Positions 37,849 to 46,144 of a DNA stretch of 64,000 nucleotides are shown in pieces. Location: assembly GCF_027922265.1 (NCBI RefSeq), contig NZ_BSFI01000008.1, positions 450,001-514,000 on the forward strand, read 5' to 3'. The first letter of the stretch is position 1, and the number at the start of each line of letters is the position of its first letter. The position numbers were made by a program, and so were the translations under genes. The stretch comes from Hansschlegelia plantiphila (lineage in GTDB: Bacteria > Pseudomonadota > Alphaproteobacteria > Rhizobiales > Methylopilaceae). The notes beneath the pieces are model-generated. The model was not told where the DNA came from, searched no databases, and saw only the letters and a program-made list of their open reading frames with translations.

Positions 37849-39473
37849 CCGCTCCCCTCCTCTCCGTCCGCGATCTCTCCGTCGCCTTCGCCGTCGAGGG
37901 CGGAACGTCGCTCGCGGTCGACCGCGTGTCGTTCGATCTCGCCAAGGGCGAGACGCTGGCGCTGGTGGGCGAGAGCGGCTCGGGGAAATCGGTGACGGCG
38001 CTCTCGATTGTGCGGCTGCTCCCCTACCCTGCGGCGAGCCATCCGTCGGGCGAAATCCTGTTCGAAGGCCGCGATCTGCTGAAGCTGCCCGAGCGCGAGC
38101 TGCGGAAGGTTCGCGGCGCCGACATCTCCATGGTGTTCCAGGAGCCGATGACCTCGCTCAACCCGCTGCATTCGATCGAGCGGCAGGTCGGCGAGATCCT
38201 GAAGGTCCATCGCGGCTGGTCCGCCGCGAAATGCCGCGCACGGGTGCTCGAGCTGTTGACGCAGGTCGGCATCCCGGACCCGGAGGAGCGGCTCGACGCC
38301 TTCCCCCACCAGCTGTCCGGCGGCCAGCGCCAGCGCGTGATGATCGCGATGGCGCTGGCGAACGAACCGGACCTGCTGATCGCCGACGAGCCGACCACGG
38401 CGCTCGACGTCACCGTCCAGGCTCAGATCCTGACGCTCCTGAAGGAGCTGCAGCAAAGGCTCGGGATGGCGATGCTGTTCATCACCCATGATCTCGGAAT
38501 CGTGCGGAAAATCGCGGACCGGGTTTGCGTGATGACGGCGGGAAGGATCGTCGAGCAAGGGCCGACCGCCCGTGTGTTTCAGGCGCCCGAGCACGCCTAC
38601 ACGAAGAAGCTGCTGGCCGCCGAGCCCAAGGGCGCGCCGCCGCTGTTCGACGCGGCTGCGAAGCCGCTGGTCGAGGTCGACGACCTCAAGGTGTGGTTTC
38701 CGATCAAGCGCGGATTCTTCCGCAAGACCGTCGGCCATGTGAAAGCGGTAGACGGCGTCAGCGTGATCGTGCGCGAGGGCCAAACCGTTGGCGTCGTCGG
38801 CGAGTCCGGCTCGGGCAAGACGACGCTCGGCCTCGCCATCCTTCGGCTGATCTCCAGCGAGGGAGGCGTCGCCTATCTGGGCAAGCCCCTCGCGGGCTTG
38901 GGATTTTCCGAGATGCGGCCATTTCGGAAAGACATGCAGATCGTCTTCCAGGACCCCTATGGTTCGCTCAGCCCGCGCATGCCTGTCGTGGACATCGTGT
39001 CGGAGGGGCTGGGCGTTCAGGGCAAGAGACTGAAGCGGGCGGAGAAGCGCGAAGCCGTCGCCCGCGCGCTCGCCGACGTCGGCCTCGACCCCTCGGCGAT
39101 GGATCGCTTCCCGCACGAGTTTTCCGGCGGCCAGCGCCAGCGGATCGCGATCGCCCGGGCGCTCGCGCTGGAGCCCTCCTTCATCGTGCTGGATGAGCCG
39201 ACGAGCGCGCTCGACATGTCGGTTCAGGCTCAGATCGTCGATCTCCTGCGCGCGGTTCAGGCCCGACGGAAGCTCGCTTTTCTCTTCATCAGCCACGACC
39301 TCAAGGTCGTGCGCGCGCTTGCAAACGAGGTTCTTGTGATGCGGAACGGCAAGGTGGTCGAGCAGGGGCCGTCGAGCGAAGTGCTCGCGACCCCAAGGAC
39401 GGATTACACCAAGGCGCTGCTCGCCGCCGCCTTCGACCTCGAGGCCAAGGCCGGCCACGCTGTGGCGCAATGA
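37845..39473 (+). CDS. yejF: Oligopeptide ABC transporter ATPase YejF (two fused ATPase domains)
   Basis: A 542-residue protein with two ABC ATPase domains, each complete. Walker A GESGSGKS (near 40) and GESGSGKT (near 320), signatures LSGGQRQR and FSGGQRQR, Walker B LLIADEPT and FIVLDEPT, and switch His in ITHD and ISHD. It should power the YejBE permease. The start is GTG 37845 overlapping the yejE stop; a longer frame upstream is a yejE shadow. Confidence 0.95.
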   Translation: MTAPLLSVRDLSVAFAVEGGTSLAVDRVSFDLAKGETLALVGESGSGKSVTALSIVRLLPYPAASHPSGEILFEGRDLLKLPERELRKVRGADISMVFQEPMTSLNPLHSIERQVGEILKVHRGWSAAKCRARVLELLTQVGIPDPEERLDAFPHQLSGGQRQRVMIAMALANEPDLLIADEPTTALDVTVQAQILTLLKELQQRLGMAMLFITHDLGIVRKIADRVCVMTAGRIVEQGPTARVFQAPEHAYTKKLLAAEPKGAPPLFDAAAKPLVEVDDLKVWFPIKRGFFRKTVGHVKAVDGVSVIVREGQTVGVVGESGSGKTTLGLAILRLISSEGGVAYLGKPLAGLGFSEMRPFRKDMQIVFQDPYGSLSPRMPVVDIVSEGLGVQGKRLKRAEKREAVARALADVGLDPSAMDRFPHEFSGGQRQRIAIARALALEPSFIVLDEPTSALDMSVQAQIVDLLRAVQARRKLAFLFISHDLKVVRALANEVLVMRNGKVVEQGPSSEVLATPRTDYTKALLAAAFDLEAKAGHAVAQ

Positions 39474-40099
39474 GCGCGGGGTTCGACGACCGCCTCGCCG
39501 ACCTCGACGCCGGCGTCGCGCTGGAAGGGCCCGAACTGCTGCACGACGGCTACCGCAGGCTGGAAAGCTGGCGGGTGACGCTGCCGGGTCCCGACGAGCG
39601 GGGCCCGATTCATCAGGAGCGGGAGGTGCTTAGGGCCGGCCCCTGCATCGCGGCGATACTGGTTGATCTTGAGCGCGACGCGCTGGTGCTGATCCGCCAG
39701 TTCCGGCTGCCGGCCGCGCTTGCGACGGGTAAGGGCGATCTCGTCGAGATCGTCGCCGGTCGTGTCGAGCCGGGCGAGGATCTGGAGGAGGCCGTCCGCC
39801 GCGAGATCCTGGAGGAGACTGGGCTCGAGGCCGGCAAGGCCTTGCAGTTGTTCGAATTTCTGCCGACGCCGGGCATTCTCGACGAACGCGCCGCGCTGTT
39901 TCTGGTCCGCGTCGACGCCGGCGATCTGCAGGAGCATTGCGGCGCGGTCGACGAGCATGAACTGACCCGGCCCTTCATGGTCTCGATCGACGACGCGGTC
40001 GCAAGCCTCCGCGACCCGCGTCCGCGCAACGCTTATCTGCTGCTCGCCCTGCAGTGGCTCGCGCTCAATCGCGGTCAACTCGGGATGATGCTGAGTTGA
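39470..40099 (+). CDS. NUDIX hydrolase, ADP-ribose pyrophosphatase type
   Basis: A 209-residue protein with an intact Nudix box: Gly-x5-Glu-x7-Arg-Glu-x2-Glu-Glu-x-Gly, running from GRVEPGEDLEEA to REILEETGL (about residues 98-120). An upstream beta-strand IRQFRLPAALATGKGDLVEIVAG fits ADP-ribose pyrophosphatases (NudF). The ATG overlaps the yejF stop (ATGA), so its translation is coupled to the importer. Substrate is inferred. Confidence 0.85.
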   Translation: MSAGFDDRLADLDAGVALEGPELLHDGYRRLESWRVTLPGPDERGPIHQEREVLRAGPCIAAILVDLERDALVLIRQFRLPAALATGKGDLVEIVAGRVEPGEDLEEAVRREILEETGLEAGKALQLFEFLPTPGILDERAALFLVRVDAGDLQEHCGAVDEHELTRPFMVSIDDAVASLRDPRPRNAYLLLALQWLALNRGQLGMMLS

Positions 40100-40118
40100 T
40101 TTCGGGGTAATTCTCCGC

Positions 40119-40146
40119 TTGCTCTGTTCACGGTTCGTGCCATAAT
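40119..40146 (+). promoter_or_regulatory. mmcB promoter with possible SOS (LexA) half-sites
   Basis: A -35 like TTGCTC (40119-40124) and a -10 CATAAT (40141-40146) with 16-bp spacing lie just upstream of mmcB. Between them, GTTC (40126) and, seven bases on, GTGC (40137-40140) resemble the alphaproteobacterial LexA box GTTC-N7-GTTC with one mismatch. The mmcB ATG is only seven bases after the -10 hexamer, so the mRNA would be leaderless or nearly so. Confidence 0.45.
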
Positions 40147-40153
40147 CGAACGT

Positions 40154-40654
40154 ATGGAGAACACCCTCCCCCTCCGAGAGATCGCCGACGCGCCGCGCGC
40201 GATCGCCGCGGGCGGATCGCTGTCGGGCGTCGCCGCGGGGATCGCGCGCGGCGTGTGCCGACACTTCTCGGCGGCGGGCTATGGATGTCTGCTCGAGGCG
40301 CCGCTCCGATCCGGCCGCCGCGCCGACGTGATGGCGCTCGGCGCCGCGGGCGAGATTGTGATCGTCGAGATCAAGTCGGGCCCGCAGGATTTCCGGACCG
40401 ACAGGAAATGGCCGGACTACCGCGAGTTCTGCGACAGGTTCTTCTTCGCGGTCGGCGCGGACTTTCCCCAGGCGCTCATTCCCAAGGACGTCGGTCTGAT
40501 CGTCGCCGATCGCTACGGCGCGGCGCCCGTCCGTGAGGGACCGCATCACAAGCTTGCGGGCTCACGGCGCAAGGCGGTCAGCCTCAGCTTCGCCAGGCTC
40601 GCCGCGCTCCGGCTGCAGGCGACGATCGACCCGCCGCGCGACTACTGCGTGTGA
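40154..40654 (+). CDS. mmcB: MmcB family DNA repair protein (PD-(D/E)XK nuclease fold)
   Basis: A 166-residue MmcB protein. The nuclease core is visible as RADVMAL, then EIVIVEIKSG and the DRKWPDYREFCDRFFFAV segment. In Caulobacter mmcB is an SOS-regulated gene needed for mitomycin C resistance. The start ATG 40154 has no ribosome-binding site, matching the near-leaderless promoter described. It follows the NUDIX gene by 54 bp but appears to have its own promoter. Confidence 0.9.
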   Translation: MENTLPLREIADAPRAIAAGGSLSGVAAGIARGVCRHFSAAGYGCLLEAPLRSGRRADVMALGAAGEIVIVEIKSGPQDFRTDRKWPDYREFCDRFFFAVGADFPQALIPKDVGLIVADRYGAAPVREGPHHKLAGSRRKAVSLSFARLAALRLQATIDPPRDYCV

Positions 40655-40822
40655 GGAGCGCCGCAATTCGCCATGCTGTTGTCTTAATTTGGAACGATCT
40701 GCCGCAAAACCTTGATACAGAAGTGATTCGGGGGGCCTGGACGTCCTCCGCTTCTTCTCGGGATGGTTTTTTCGCTCAACAAGTCTTCGCCTCAAGAAAA
40801 CCGGCGAAGTGGAGATTGCGTG

Positions 40823-41089
40823 ATGTCTAACGATGACGTGAATGCAGTCGTCCTGCGCCTCGCGCTCACGCTGCAGCGTTGCGGCGAGGATCCGCGCGTG
40901 GTGTTCGCGGCCCTGATCGGCGCCGCAGCGACCGTCGCGTCCGACATCGGCGTGGACGTCGACAAGCCCGAGGATTTGCGCCGCGCGATCGATTCCGTCG
41001 TCTCGTTCGGCGATCTCAGGGGGTTTCCCGGGGGCGCGCCAACGGCCGGCGGATCGGTGATCCCGTTCCGGCCGGCCCGCGTGGCGTAA
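40823..41089 (+). CDS. Hypothetical small protein, 88 residues
   Basis: I do not recognise this family. The protein is acidic at the N-terminus with a helical core (VVLRLALTLQRCGEDPRVVFAALIGAAA) and a basic Pro/Ala tail. No signal peptide. GGAG at 40811-40814 is a good ribosome site for ATG 40823. A 7-bp hairpin (CTTCGCC/GGCGAAG, 40784-40808) lies immediately upstream in the leader. A 168-bp gap separates it from mmcB. Confidence 0.6.
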   Translation: MSNDDVNAVVLRLALTLQRCGEDPRVVFAALIGAAATVASDIGVDVDKPEDLRRAIDSVVSFGDLRGFPGGAPTAGGSVIPFRPARVA

Positions 41090-41198
41090 TCGATCGGCGG
41101 AAGCTGCGCGCAGGGGGCGCGGATAGGAGCGCGCCTCCCTCTAACCCGCCTTCCACGACTCGCTAGGCCCTGCGGCATCTCGAATGGATGGCGGACGC

Positions 41199-41223
41199 CC
41201 GGCGTTCCCGGACGGAACGCCGG
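41199..41223 (+). terminator. Hairpin downstream of the 88-residue gene
   Basis: A perfect 10-bp stem CCGGCGTTCC/GGAACGCCGG with a 5-nt loop. Only two T residues follow, so it may end transcription weakly or just protect the 3' end. The remaining gap to 41358 contains another small dyad (GAACGC/GCGTTC, 41313-41327) near the actR 3' end and no gene I can support. Confidence 0.5.
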
Positions 41224-41358
41224 TTGGCGATCAGGATAGGCGGCCGTCATGAAGGAGCCCGGGCACCGGGCGCTTCGCTCAGGCGGACGGCCGAGACCTT
41301 CAGCGCGGTTACGAACGCTTTGCGTTCACCGCCTGCAGATCGGAGGCGAGACGGCCCG

Positions 41359-41931
41359 TCAGCGCGGCGCGCGCTTGGCGAGGATGCGCTGGAGCGTGCG
41401 CCGGTGCATGTTGAGGCGGCGCGCGGTTTCCGAGACGTTGCGGCCGCAGAGCTCATAAACGCGCTGGATGTGCTCCCAGCGGACGCGGTCGGCCGACATC
41501 GGGTTTTCCGGCGGCTCCGGCTTCTGGTCGCCTGCGATAAGCGCGTTGTGGATCTCGTCGGCGTCTGCGGGCTTGGCGAGATAGTCGACCGCCCCGAGCT
41601 TCACGGCGGTGACGGCGGTGGCGATGTTGCCGTAGCCGGTCAGCACCACTCCGCGCGCGTCCGGCCGGCGATTCTTCAGCGCCTGGATCACATCGAGGCC
41701 GGACCCGTCCCCAAGCCGCATATCGACGACCGCGAAGGCGGGCGGCGCGCGCTCGACGCTGTCGAGGCCGTCGCGGATCGTCTCCGCCACGGTGACGATG
41801 TAGCCGCGAGCCTCCATCGCCCGACCGAGTCGCTGCACGAAGGCGCGATCGTCATCGACGATGAGGAGGGTCATCTCTCCCACGGGGGGAGCTGCTTCGG
41901 GCGCCGCGCCGGTCGTCATAGTCACCTGCAT
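41359..41931 (-). CDS. actR: ActR/RegA-type redox response regulator
   Basis: A 190-residue single-domain response regulator with an N-terminal receiver (IVDDDRAFVQRL, phospho-accepting Asp70 in VVDMRLGDG, the Lys in LAKPADADE) and a short Fis-type helix-turn-helix ending NMHRRTLQRILAKR. This DNA-binding helix is nearly invariant in the RegA/ActR/PrrA family, which controls photosynthesis, respiration, nitrogen fixation and acid tolerance in response to redox state. The partner sensor (RegB/ActS) is not in the window. Confidence 0.93.
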   Translation of the reverse strand: MQVTMTTGAAPEAAPPVGEMTLLIVDDDRAFVQRLGRAMEARGYIVTVAETIRDGLDSVERAPPAFAVVDMRLGDGSGLDVIQALKNRRPDARGVVLTGYGNIATAVTAVKLGAVDYLAKPADADEIHNALIAGDQKPEPPENPMSADRVRWEHIQRVYELCGRNVSETARRLNMHRRTLQRILAKRAPR

Positions 41932-41999
41932 CGCTTGCTCCGCCGAGGGTTACGGCTCCCGGCTTGCGGCGCGCCCGGACCACCGCGACCATTCGAAGC

Positions 42000-42026
42000 A
42001 CTATACAATCGGATGACGCTGATCAA
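42000..42026 (-). promoter_or_regulatory. Candidate promoter of actR
   Basis: On the minus strand TTGATC (42026-42021) and TATAGT (42005-42000) are separated by 15 bp, about 70 bp before the actR start. The spacing is short for sigma-70, so this is only a candidate. It sits in the 167-bp gap between infC and actR. Confidence 0.3.
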
Positions 42027-42098
42027 CCCGACCGGGCCGCATCGGCGCGACCGGGCGCGAATGACCGCAAAGGTGGTAAATTCCGGCATGGGCCGCGT

Positions 42099-42638
42099 TC
42101 AGCGTGGAGCGAGCACCATCGTCATCTGCCGCCCTTCAAGCGACGGATCGCTTTCGACCTTGGCGAGCGTCGTGACCTCCTCGCGGACCTTCACGAGCAG
42201 CTTCAGACCCAGATCCTGATGCGCCATCTCGCGACCGCGGAACCGCAACGTCACCTTGACCTTGTCGCCTTCCTCGAAGAACCGGCGCATCGCCTTCATC
42301 TTCACGTCGTAGTCGTGATCGTCGATGTTCGGACGCATCTTGATCTCTTTGACTTCAACGATCTTCTGATTCTTGCGCGCCTCAGCGGCCTTCTTCTGGT
42401 TCTGATATTTGTATTTGCCGTAATCGAGCAGCTTGCAGACGGGCGGCACCGAGTTCGGGGCGATCTCGACGAGATCCAGCCCTGCGTCCTCGGCGGCCTG
42501 CAGCGCGTCGTTGATCTTGGTCGGGCCGAGATTGCCGCCGTCGGCGTCGATCAGCTGAACTTCGAGGACGCGTATCTCCTTGTTGACGCGCGGACCGTCC
42601 TTCTGGACTGGCGCGACGGGCCTCATGGGTCGACGAAT
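42099..42638 (-). CDS. infC: Translation initiation factor IF-3 (ATT start)
   Basis: A 179-residue IF-3 opening [19 protein letters not shown]. The N-terminal domain ([17 protein letters not shown]) and C-terminal domain ([30 protein letters not shown]) are complete. I chose ATT at 42638: the ribosome site AGAGGAG is nine bases upstream, while the next ATG at 42626 is 21 bases from it, too far. Rare starts are known for infC and make it auto-regulated, because IF-3 discriminates against them. The longer reading to 42782 lacks homology and crosses a hairpin. Confidence 0.93.
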   Translation of the reverse strand: MRRPMRPVAPVQKDGPRVNKEIRVLEVQLIDADGGNLGPTKINDALQAAEDAGLDLVEIAPNSVPPVCKLLDYGKYKYQNQKKAAEARKNQKIVEVKEIKMRPNIDDHDYDVKMKAMRRFFEEGDKVKVTLRFRGREMAHQDLGLKLLVKVREEVTTLAKVESDPSLEGRQMTMVLAPR

Positions 42639-42689
42639 GGCGGCGTTCTCCTCTAGACGACAAAACGGCGACGGCGGTTGCGAAACGCG

Positions 42690-42716
42690 AAAAACCCCGT
42701 GATCAGACCCACGGGG
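42690..42716 (-). terminator. Attenuator-like hairpin in the infC leader
   Basis: On the minus strand CCCCGTG (42716-42710) pairs with CACGGGG (42701-42695), 7 bp with an 8-nt loop, followed by TTTTT. There is no gene upstream of it on this strand (yaiI is divergent), so it is best read as a transcription attenuator in the infC 5' leader rather than an ordinary terminator. Confidence 0.65.
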
Positions 42717-42744
42717 CTGCTTCGCATCGGCGAACTGGCCGACG

Positions 42745-42782
42745 TCTCGCCATAAGATCGTGAGAAAGCGGTGGGAAGTCAA
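42745..42782 (-). promoter_or_regulatory. Candidate infC promoter
   Basis: On the minus strand TTGACT (42782-42777) is followed after 17 bp by GATCTT (42759-42754), about 120 bp before infC and upstream of the leader hairpin. The -35 is good, the -10 weak. Confidence 0.35.
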
Positions 42783-42888
42783 TCGCGACCGCTTATCTGA
42801 AGCGCATCGGAGGCGGCGGCGCGGCTCTCCGACGATGTTTTCCGGACGCTCCGGCCGTTCGCCGCAACGCTTGAAAAAGGACTCCCGT

Positions 42889-43383
42889 TTGCCCGCTGAG
42901 CGTACGCAGCCCGTCCTGTTCGTCGACGCCGACGCCTGCCCCGTGAAGGCTGAGGTCTATCGTGTGGCGGAGCGTCATGGGCTCGACGTCGTGCTGGTGG
43001 CGAACAGCTTCATGGCGACGCCGCGGGGCGATCACCGCATCAGGCTCCAGGTCGTGCCTCAGGGGCCTGACGTCGCAGACGACTGGATCGTGGAGGCAGC
43101 GGCCGAGCACGACGTGGTCGTGACCGCCGATATTCCGCTCGCCGCCCGATGTCTCGCGAAAGGCGCAGCCGCCGTCGGTCCGACCGGACGCCCGTTCACG
43201 CAGGCGTCGATCGGGGCGGCGCTCGCCTCCCGCGAGCTGATGAGCCATCTGCGCGAGATCGGCGAGATCACCGGCGGCCCGGCCGTGTTCCAGCCGAAGG
43301 ACCGCTCGCGCTTTCTTCAGGAGCTCGAGCACGCCGTGGTCCGCGCCAAGCGCGCGATCGACGCGGAGCGCACAAGCGCATGA
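42889..43383 (+). CDS. yaiI: UPF0178 family protein (YaiI/YqxD)
   Basis: A 164-residue protein of the DUF188/YaiI family, with a PIN-like fold, recognised by [20 protein letters not shown] at the N-terminus and [17 protein letters not shown] in the middle. The start is uncertain: TTG 42889 has AAGGA six bases upstream and gives the usual family N-terminus; an in-frame ATG at 42835 would add 18 residues. It is coupled by ATGA to the next gene. Function is unknown; a nuclease-like role is possible. Confidence 0.85.
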   Translation: MPAERTQPVLFVDADACPVKAEVYRVAERHGLDVVLVANSFMATPRGDHRIRLQVVPQGPDVADDWIVEAAAEHDVVVTADIPLAARCLAKGAAAVGPTGRPFTQASIGAALASRELMSHLREIGEITGGPAVFQPKDRSRFLQELEHAVVRAKRAIDAERTSA

Positions 43384-44447
43384 CGAGTTCCGCCTTGCTC
43401 GCGCTCCTTGGAGCGCCCGCGCTCGCGGCGGGCTGGTTCGGCTGGCGCCGGGCCCGCAACCGCTATTACTCCGGGTCGATCACCGACCATTTCGACGGCG
43501 TCCGCTTCTTCAACCCAGGCCACCCCTGGGCGCAAACGCCCGTCGATGCGATGCGGGCGCTCGCTCTCACCAAGAGGACGCCCTGGCCCGACCGCTGGCC
43601 GAGCCCGTTCTCCGACAAACCGCCGGCGAGGGTCGGGGGAGCCGGCCTCAGGGTCGTCGCCATAGGCCATGCGACGCATCTGATCCAGGCGGCGGGCGTG
43701 AACATCCTAACTGATCCGGTGTGGTCGGACCGGGCGTCGCCCTTCGGCTTCGCGGGGCCGAAGCGCGTCGTCGCTCCCGGCGTGGCCTTCGCCGACCTGC
43801 CGAGGATCGACATCGTCCTGCTGTCGCACAACCACTACGACCACCTCGACCTCGCGACGATGTCGCGGCTGGCGGAGCGCGACGATCCGAGGGTGATCGT
43901 CCCGCTCGGCAACGACGCGATCCTGCGGGCGCATGATCGCGCGATCCGGGCCGAGGCCTATGACTGGGCCGACCGCGTCGCGCTCGCCGACGGGATCACG
44001 GCGACGCTCACGCCCGCCTATCACTGGTCGGCGCGCGGCGTCACCGACCGCCACAAGGCGCTGTGGTGCGCCTTCGCGCTTGATCTCGGGCCGGCAGGGA
44101 AAGTCTATTTCGGCGGGGATTCAGGGTTCGGCGAGGGCGCGACCTTCCGGGCCGCGGGGCAGGAGCACGGACCGTTCAGGCTCGCAATCCTGCCGATCGG
44201 CGCCTACGAGCCGCGCTGGTTCATGGGCGACCATCATATGAACCCCGACGACGCCGTGAAGGCTTTCGCGCTGCTTGGCGCCGAGAGCGCGGTCGGCTGC
44301 CACTGGGGCGTCTTCCGCCTGACGGCCGAGGCGATCGACGCCCCCGCTCAGGACCTCGCGACCGCTCTCGCAACGGCCGAGATCGCGCCGGAGCGCTTCC
44401 GCGCGCTGCGGCCGGGCGAGGTGTGGGAGAGCGCCGGCGCGGCGTGA
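43380..44447 (+). CDS. Metallo-beta-lactamase-fold hydrolase (NAPE-PLD/RomA-like)
   Basis: A 355-residue protein with an N-terminal hydrophobic helix, possibly a membrane anchor (ALLALLGAPALAAGWFGW). A later HATHLIQAAGVNILTDPVW block and the zinc motif HNHYDH at 150-155 follow. Further ligands lie in FGGDSGFGEG and GDHHMNPDDA. This arrangement fits the NAPE-PLD/UlaG-like MBL group, in which YcbX/RomA-type outer-membrane-linked enzymes are found. The substrate is unknown; phospholipid or acyl-amide is a guess from the family. ATG 43380 overlaps the yaiI stop. Confidence 0.85.
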   Translation: MTSSALLALLGAPALAAGWFGWRRARNRYYSGSITDHFDGVRFFNPGHPWAQTPVDAMRALALTKRTPWPDRWPSPFSDKPPARVGGAGLRVVAIGHATHLIQAAGVNILTDPVWSDRASPFGFAGPKRVVAPGVAFADLPRIDIVLLSHNHYDHLDLATMSRLAERDDPRVIVPLGNDAILRAHDRAIRAEAYDWADRVALADGITATLTPAYHWSARGVTDRHKALWCAFALDLGPAGKVYFGGDSGFGEGATFRAAGQEHGPFRLAILPIGAYEPRWFMGDHHMNPDDAVKAFALLGAESAVGCHWGVFRLTAEAIDAPAQDLATALATAEIAPERFRALRPGEVWESAGAA

Positions 44448-44465
44448 GCCTTCCGGCCGACAAGC

Positions 44466-44542
44466 GAGACCGGGGATCGGTCTCGGACGCAAGGCCCGGT
44501 TCTGAACCCGATCCCGGATCGACGCCGACGCGTCGTCCGGGA
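44466..44542. terminator. Two hairpins between convergent genes
   Basis: Between the metallohydrolase gene and cysK, which converge, there are two stem-loops: GAGACCG/CGGTCTC (44466-44484, 5-nt loop) and TCCCGGA/TCCGGGA (44512-44542) with an inner pairing region. Neither has a strong T-tract. They probably end transcription from both sides. Confidence 0.5.
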
Positions 44543-44557
44543 CGGCGTCCGTCTTGC

Positions 44558-45544
44558 TCAGAGGCCTTCGAACAGCGCCGTCGAGAGATAGCGTTCGGCG
44601 AAGCTCGGGATGATCGTGACGATCGTCTTGCCCGCCGCTTCCGGCCGCGCGCCGATCTCAAGCGCAGCCGCGACGGCCGCTCCCGACGAGATGCCGACCG
44701 GAACGCCCTCGAGACGGGCGATCAGACGCGCGGTCTCGAACGAGGTCTGGTTTCCGACCGTCACGACCTCGTCGATCACCGATCGGTCGAGCACCCCCGG
44801 CACGAAACCCGCCCCAATGCCCTGGATCTTGTGCGGGCCGGGCTGGCCGCCCGAGAGGACGGGGGAATCCTCAGGCTCGACCGCGACGATGCGCAGCGAG
44901 GCCTTGCGGGGCTTCAGCACCTGGCCGACGCCGGTGATCGTGCCGCCGGTGCCGACGCCGGCCACGACGTAGTCGACGGCGCCGTCGGTGTCGTTCCAGA
45001 TCTCCTCCGCGGTCGTGCGGCGATGGATCTCCGGGTTTGCGGGGTTCTCGAACTGCTGCGGGATCACCGCGTTCGGGATTTCCTTGACGAGCTCCTGTGC
45101 GCGGGCGACGGCGCCCTTCATGCCCTTCGGCCCCTCGGTCAGCACGAGCTCGGCGCCGAGAAGGGCGAGCATCTTGCGACGCTCGATCGACATGGTCTCG
45201 GGCATCACCAGGATCAGCCGGTAACCGCGGGCGGCCGCAACGAAGGCGAGGGCGATGCCGGTGTTGCCGGAGGTCGGCTCCACGATCACGCTGTCGGGCT
45301 TCAGGATGCCGTCGCGCTCGAGCGCGTCGATCATCGCGACGCCGATGCGGTCCTTGACGCTCGAGATCGGGTTGAAGAACTCGAGCTTGGCGAGGATGTT
45401 CGCCTTGACGCCCTTATGGGCGGCGAGCCGGTCGAGCCGGACCAGCGGCGTGTCGCCGATGGTGTCCGTGATCGAGTCGTAGACGCGGCCGCGGCCATAG
45501 ACGCGGGCGGGGGTCTCTTCAGGTTTCAGAGCGGGCTGGCTCAT
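44558..45544 (-). CDS. cysK: Cysteine synthase A
   Basis: A 328-residue O-acetylserine sulfhydrylase that makes cysteine from O-acetylserine and sulfide. The PLP Lys is Lys64 in [11 protein letters not shown], followed by [12 protein letters not shown] and the glycine loop [11 protein letters not shown]. The upstream gene is an Rrf2-type regulator on the same strand. A promoter-like element lies at 45637-45665 between them. Confidence 0.94.
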   Translation of the reverse strand: MSQPALKPEETPARVYGRGRVYDSITDTIGDTPLVRLDRLAAHKGVKANILAKLEFFNPISSVKDRIGVAMIDALERDGILKPDSVIVEPTSGNTGIALAFVAAARGYRLILVMPETMSIERRKMLALLGAELVLTEGPKGMKGAVARAQELVKEIPNAVIPQQFENPANPEIHRRTTAEEIWNDTDGAVDYVVAGVGTGGTITGVGQVLKPRKASLRIVAVEPEDSPVLSGGQPGPHKIQGIGAGFVPGVLDRSVIDEVVTVGNQTSFETARLIARLEGVPVGISSGAAVAAALEIGARPEAAGKTIVTIIPSFAERYLSTALFEGL

Positions 45545-45636
45545 AACGATCTCCTCGCGCCGGCCCTCAGGGCCTCGGCGGCCTCTTCGCTTTATCGCCC
45601 CGAAGATAGTCTTCTTACAGCCGAATGTCGATGAAC

Positions 45637-45665
45637 TCTATAATCTACATAAACTAGATCGTGAA
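45637..45665 (-). promoter_or_regulatory. Candidate cysK promoter
   Basis: On the minus strand TTCACG (45665-45660) and TATAGA (45642-45637) are 17 bp apart, within an AT-rich block of 45600-45665. The -35 overlaps the last codons of the Rrf2 gene. Imperfect dyads around 45610-45635 could be an operator for the regulator, but I cannot define one. Confidence 0.4.
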
Positions 45666-46127
45666 ATCATAGGCCGGACGGTTGTCGCCGAACACCCGCC
45701 GGCGCTCAGCCTCCGTGCAAAGCTCCTCGACGTTGATCTCGTCGAGCCGCTCGAGAAAAGCCTCGGACGCAGAGCGGATCATCGGGGTCACGACATGGGC
45801 GACCAGCGGCGACACGTCGTCCTCCGCCTTGGGCTCCGACAATGCGGGGTCGCTCGGATCGTCCGGCTCGCCGAGCGCCGCGCGGACGATGTCGGCGATC
45901 GTTATGCGCCGGCGCTCACGGGCCAGTTCGTAGCCTCCCCTCGGACCCCTCACGCCCTTGAGGATGCCGGCCCGCACCAGAACCTGGAGCAGCGTCTCGA
46001 GGTGACGCGGCGGCAGGCCGTGCCGGGCCGCAAGCGTCTTGGCGGCGATCGGAGTGGGGCGGGCGTGATAGGCGATGTCCACGACGGCGGCGACGGCCAG
46101 AAGGCTCCGGCGCGGCAACAGGTTCAT
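45654..46127 (-). CDS. Rrf2 family transcriptional regulator (CymR-like)
   Basis: A 157-residue Rrf2 protein with the N-terminal winged helix (IAAKTLAARHGLPPRHLETLLQ and the wing GVRGPRGGYELAR). Only one Cys is visible (EELCTE), so it lacks the three-Cys Fe-S site of IscR. This and its position before cysK suggest a CymR-like sensor of cysteine supply. ATG 46127 has GGAG five bases upstream; the longer start at 46151 would overlap dut. Confidence 0.82.
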   Translation of the reverse strand: MNLLPRRSLLAVAAVVDIAYHARPTPIAAKTLAARHGLPPRHLETLLQVLVRAGILKGVRGPRGGYELARERRRITIADIVRAALGEPDDPSDPALSEPKAEDDVSPLVAHVVTPMIRSASEAFLERLDEINVEELCTEAERRRVFGDNRPAYDFTI

Positions 46128-46144
46128 GACGTCTCCTTCCGGAC

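Noticed and set aside
37386..39470. 694-codon minus-strand frame opposite yejF
   Set aside because: Low complexity, His/Arg/Asp-rich; yejF on the other strand has all ABC motifs.
42639..42782. N-terminal extension of IF-3 to 42782
   Set aside because: It crosses the attenuator hairpin, has no homology and ignores the ribosome site before ATT.
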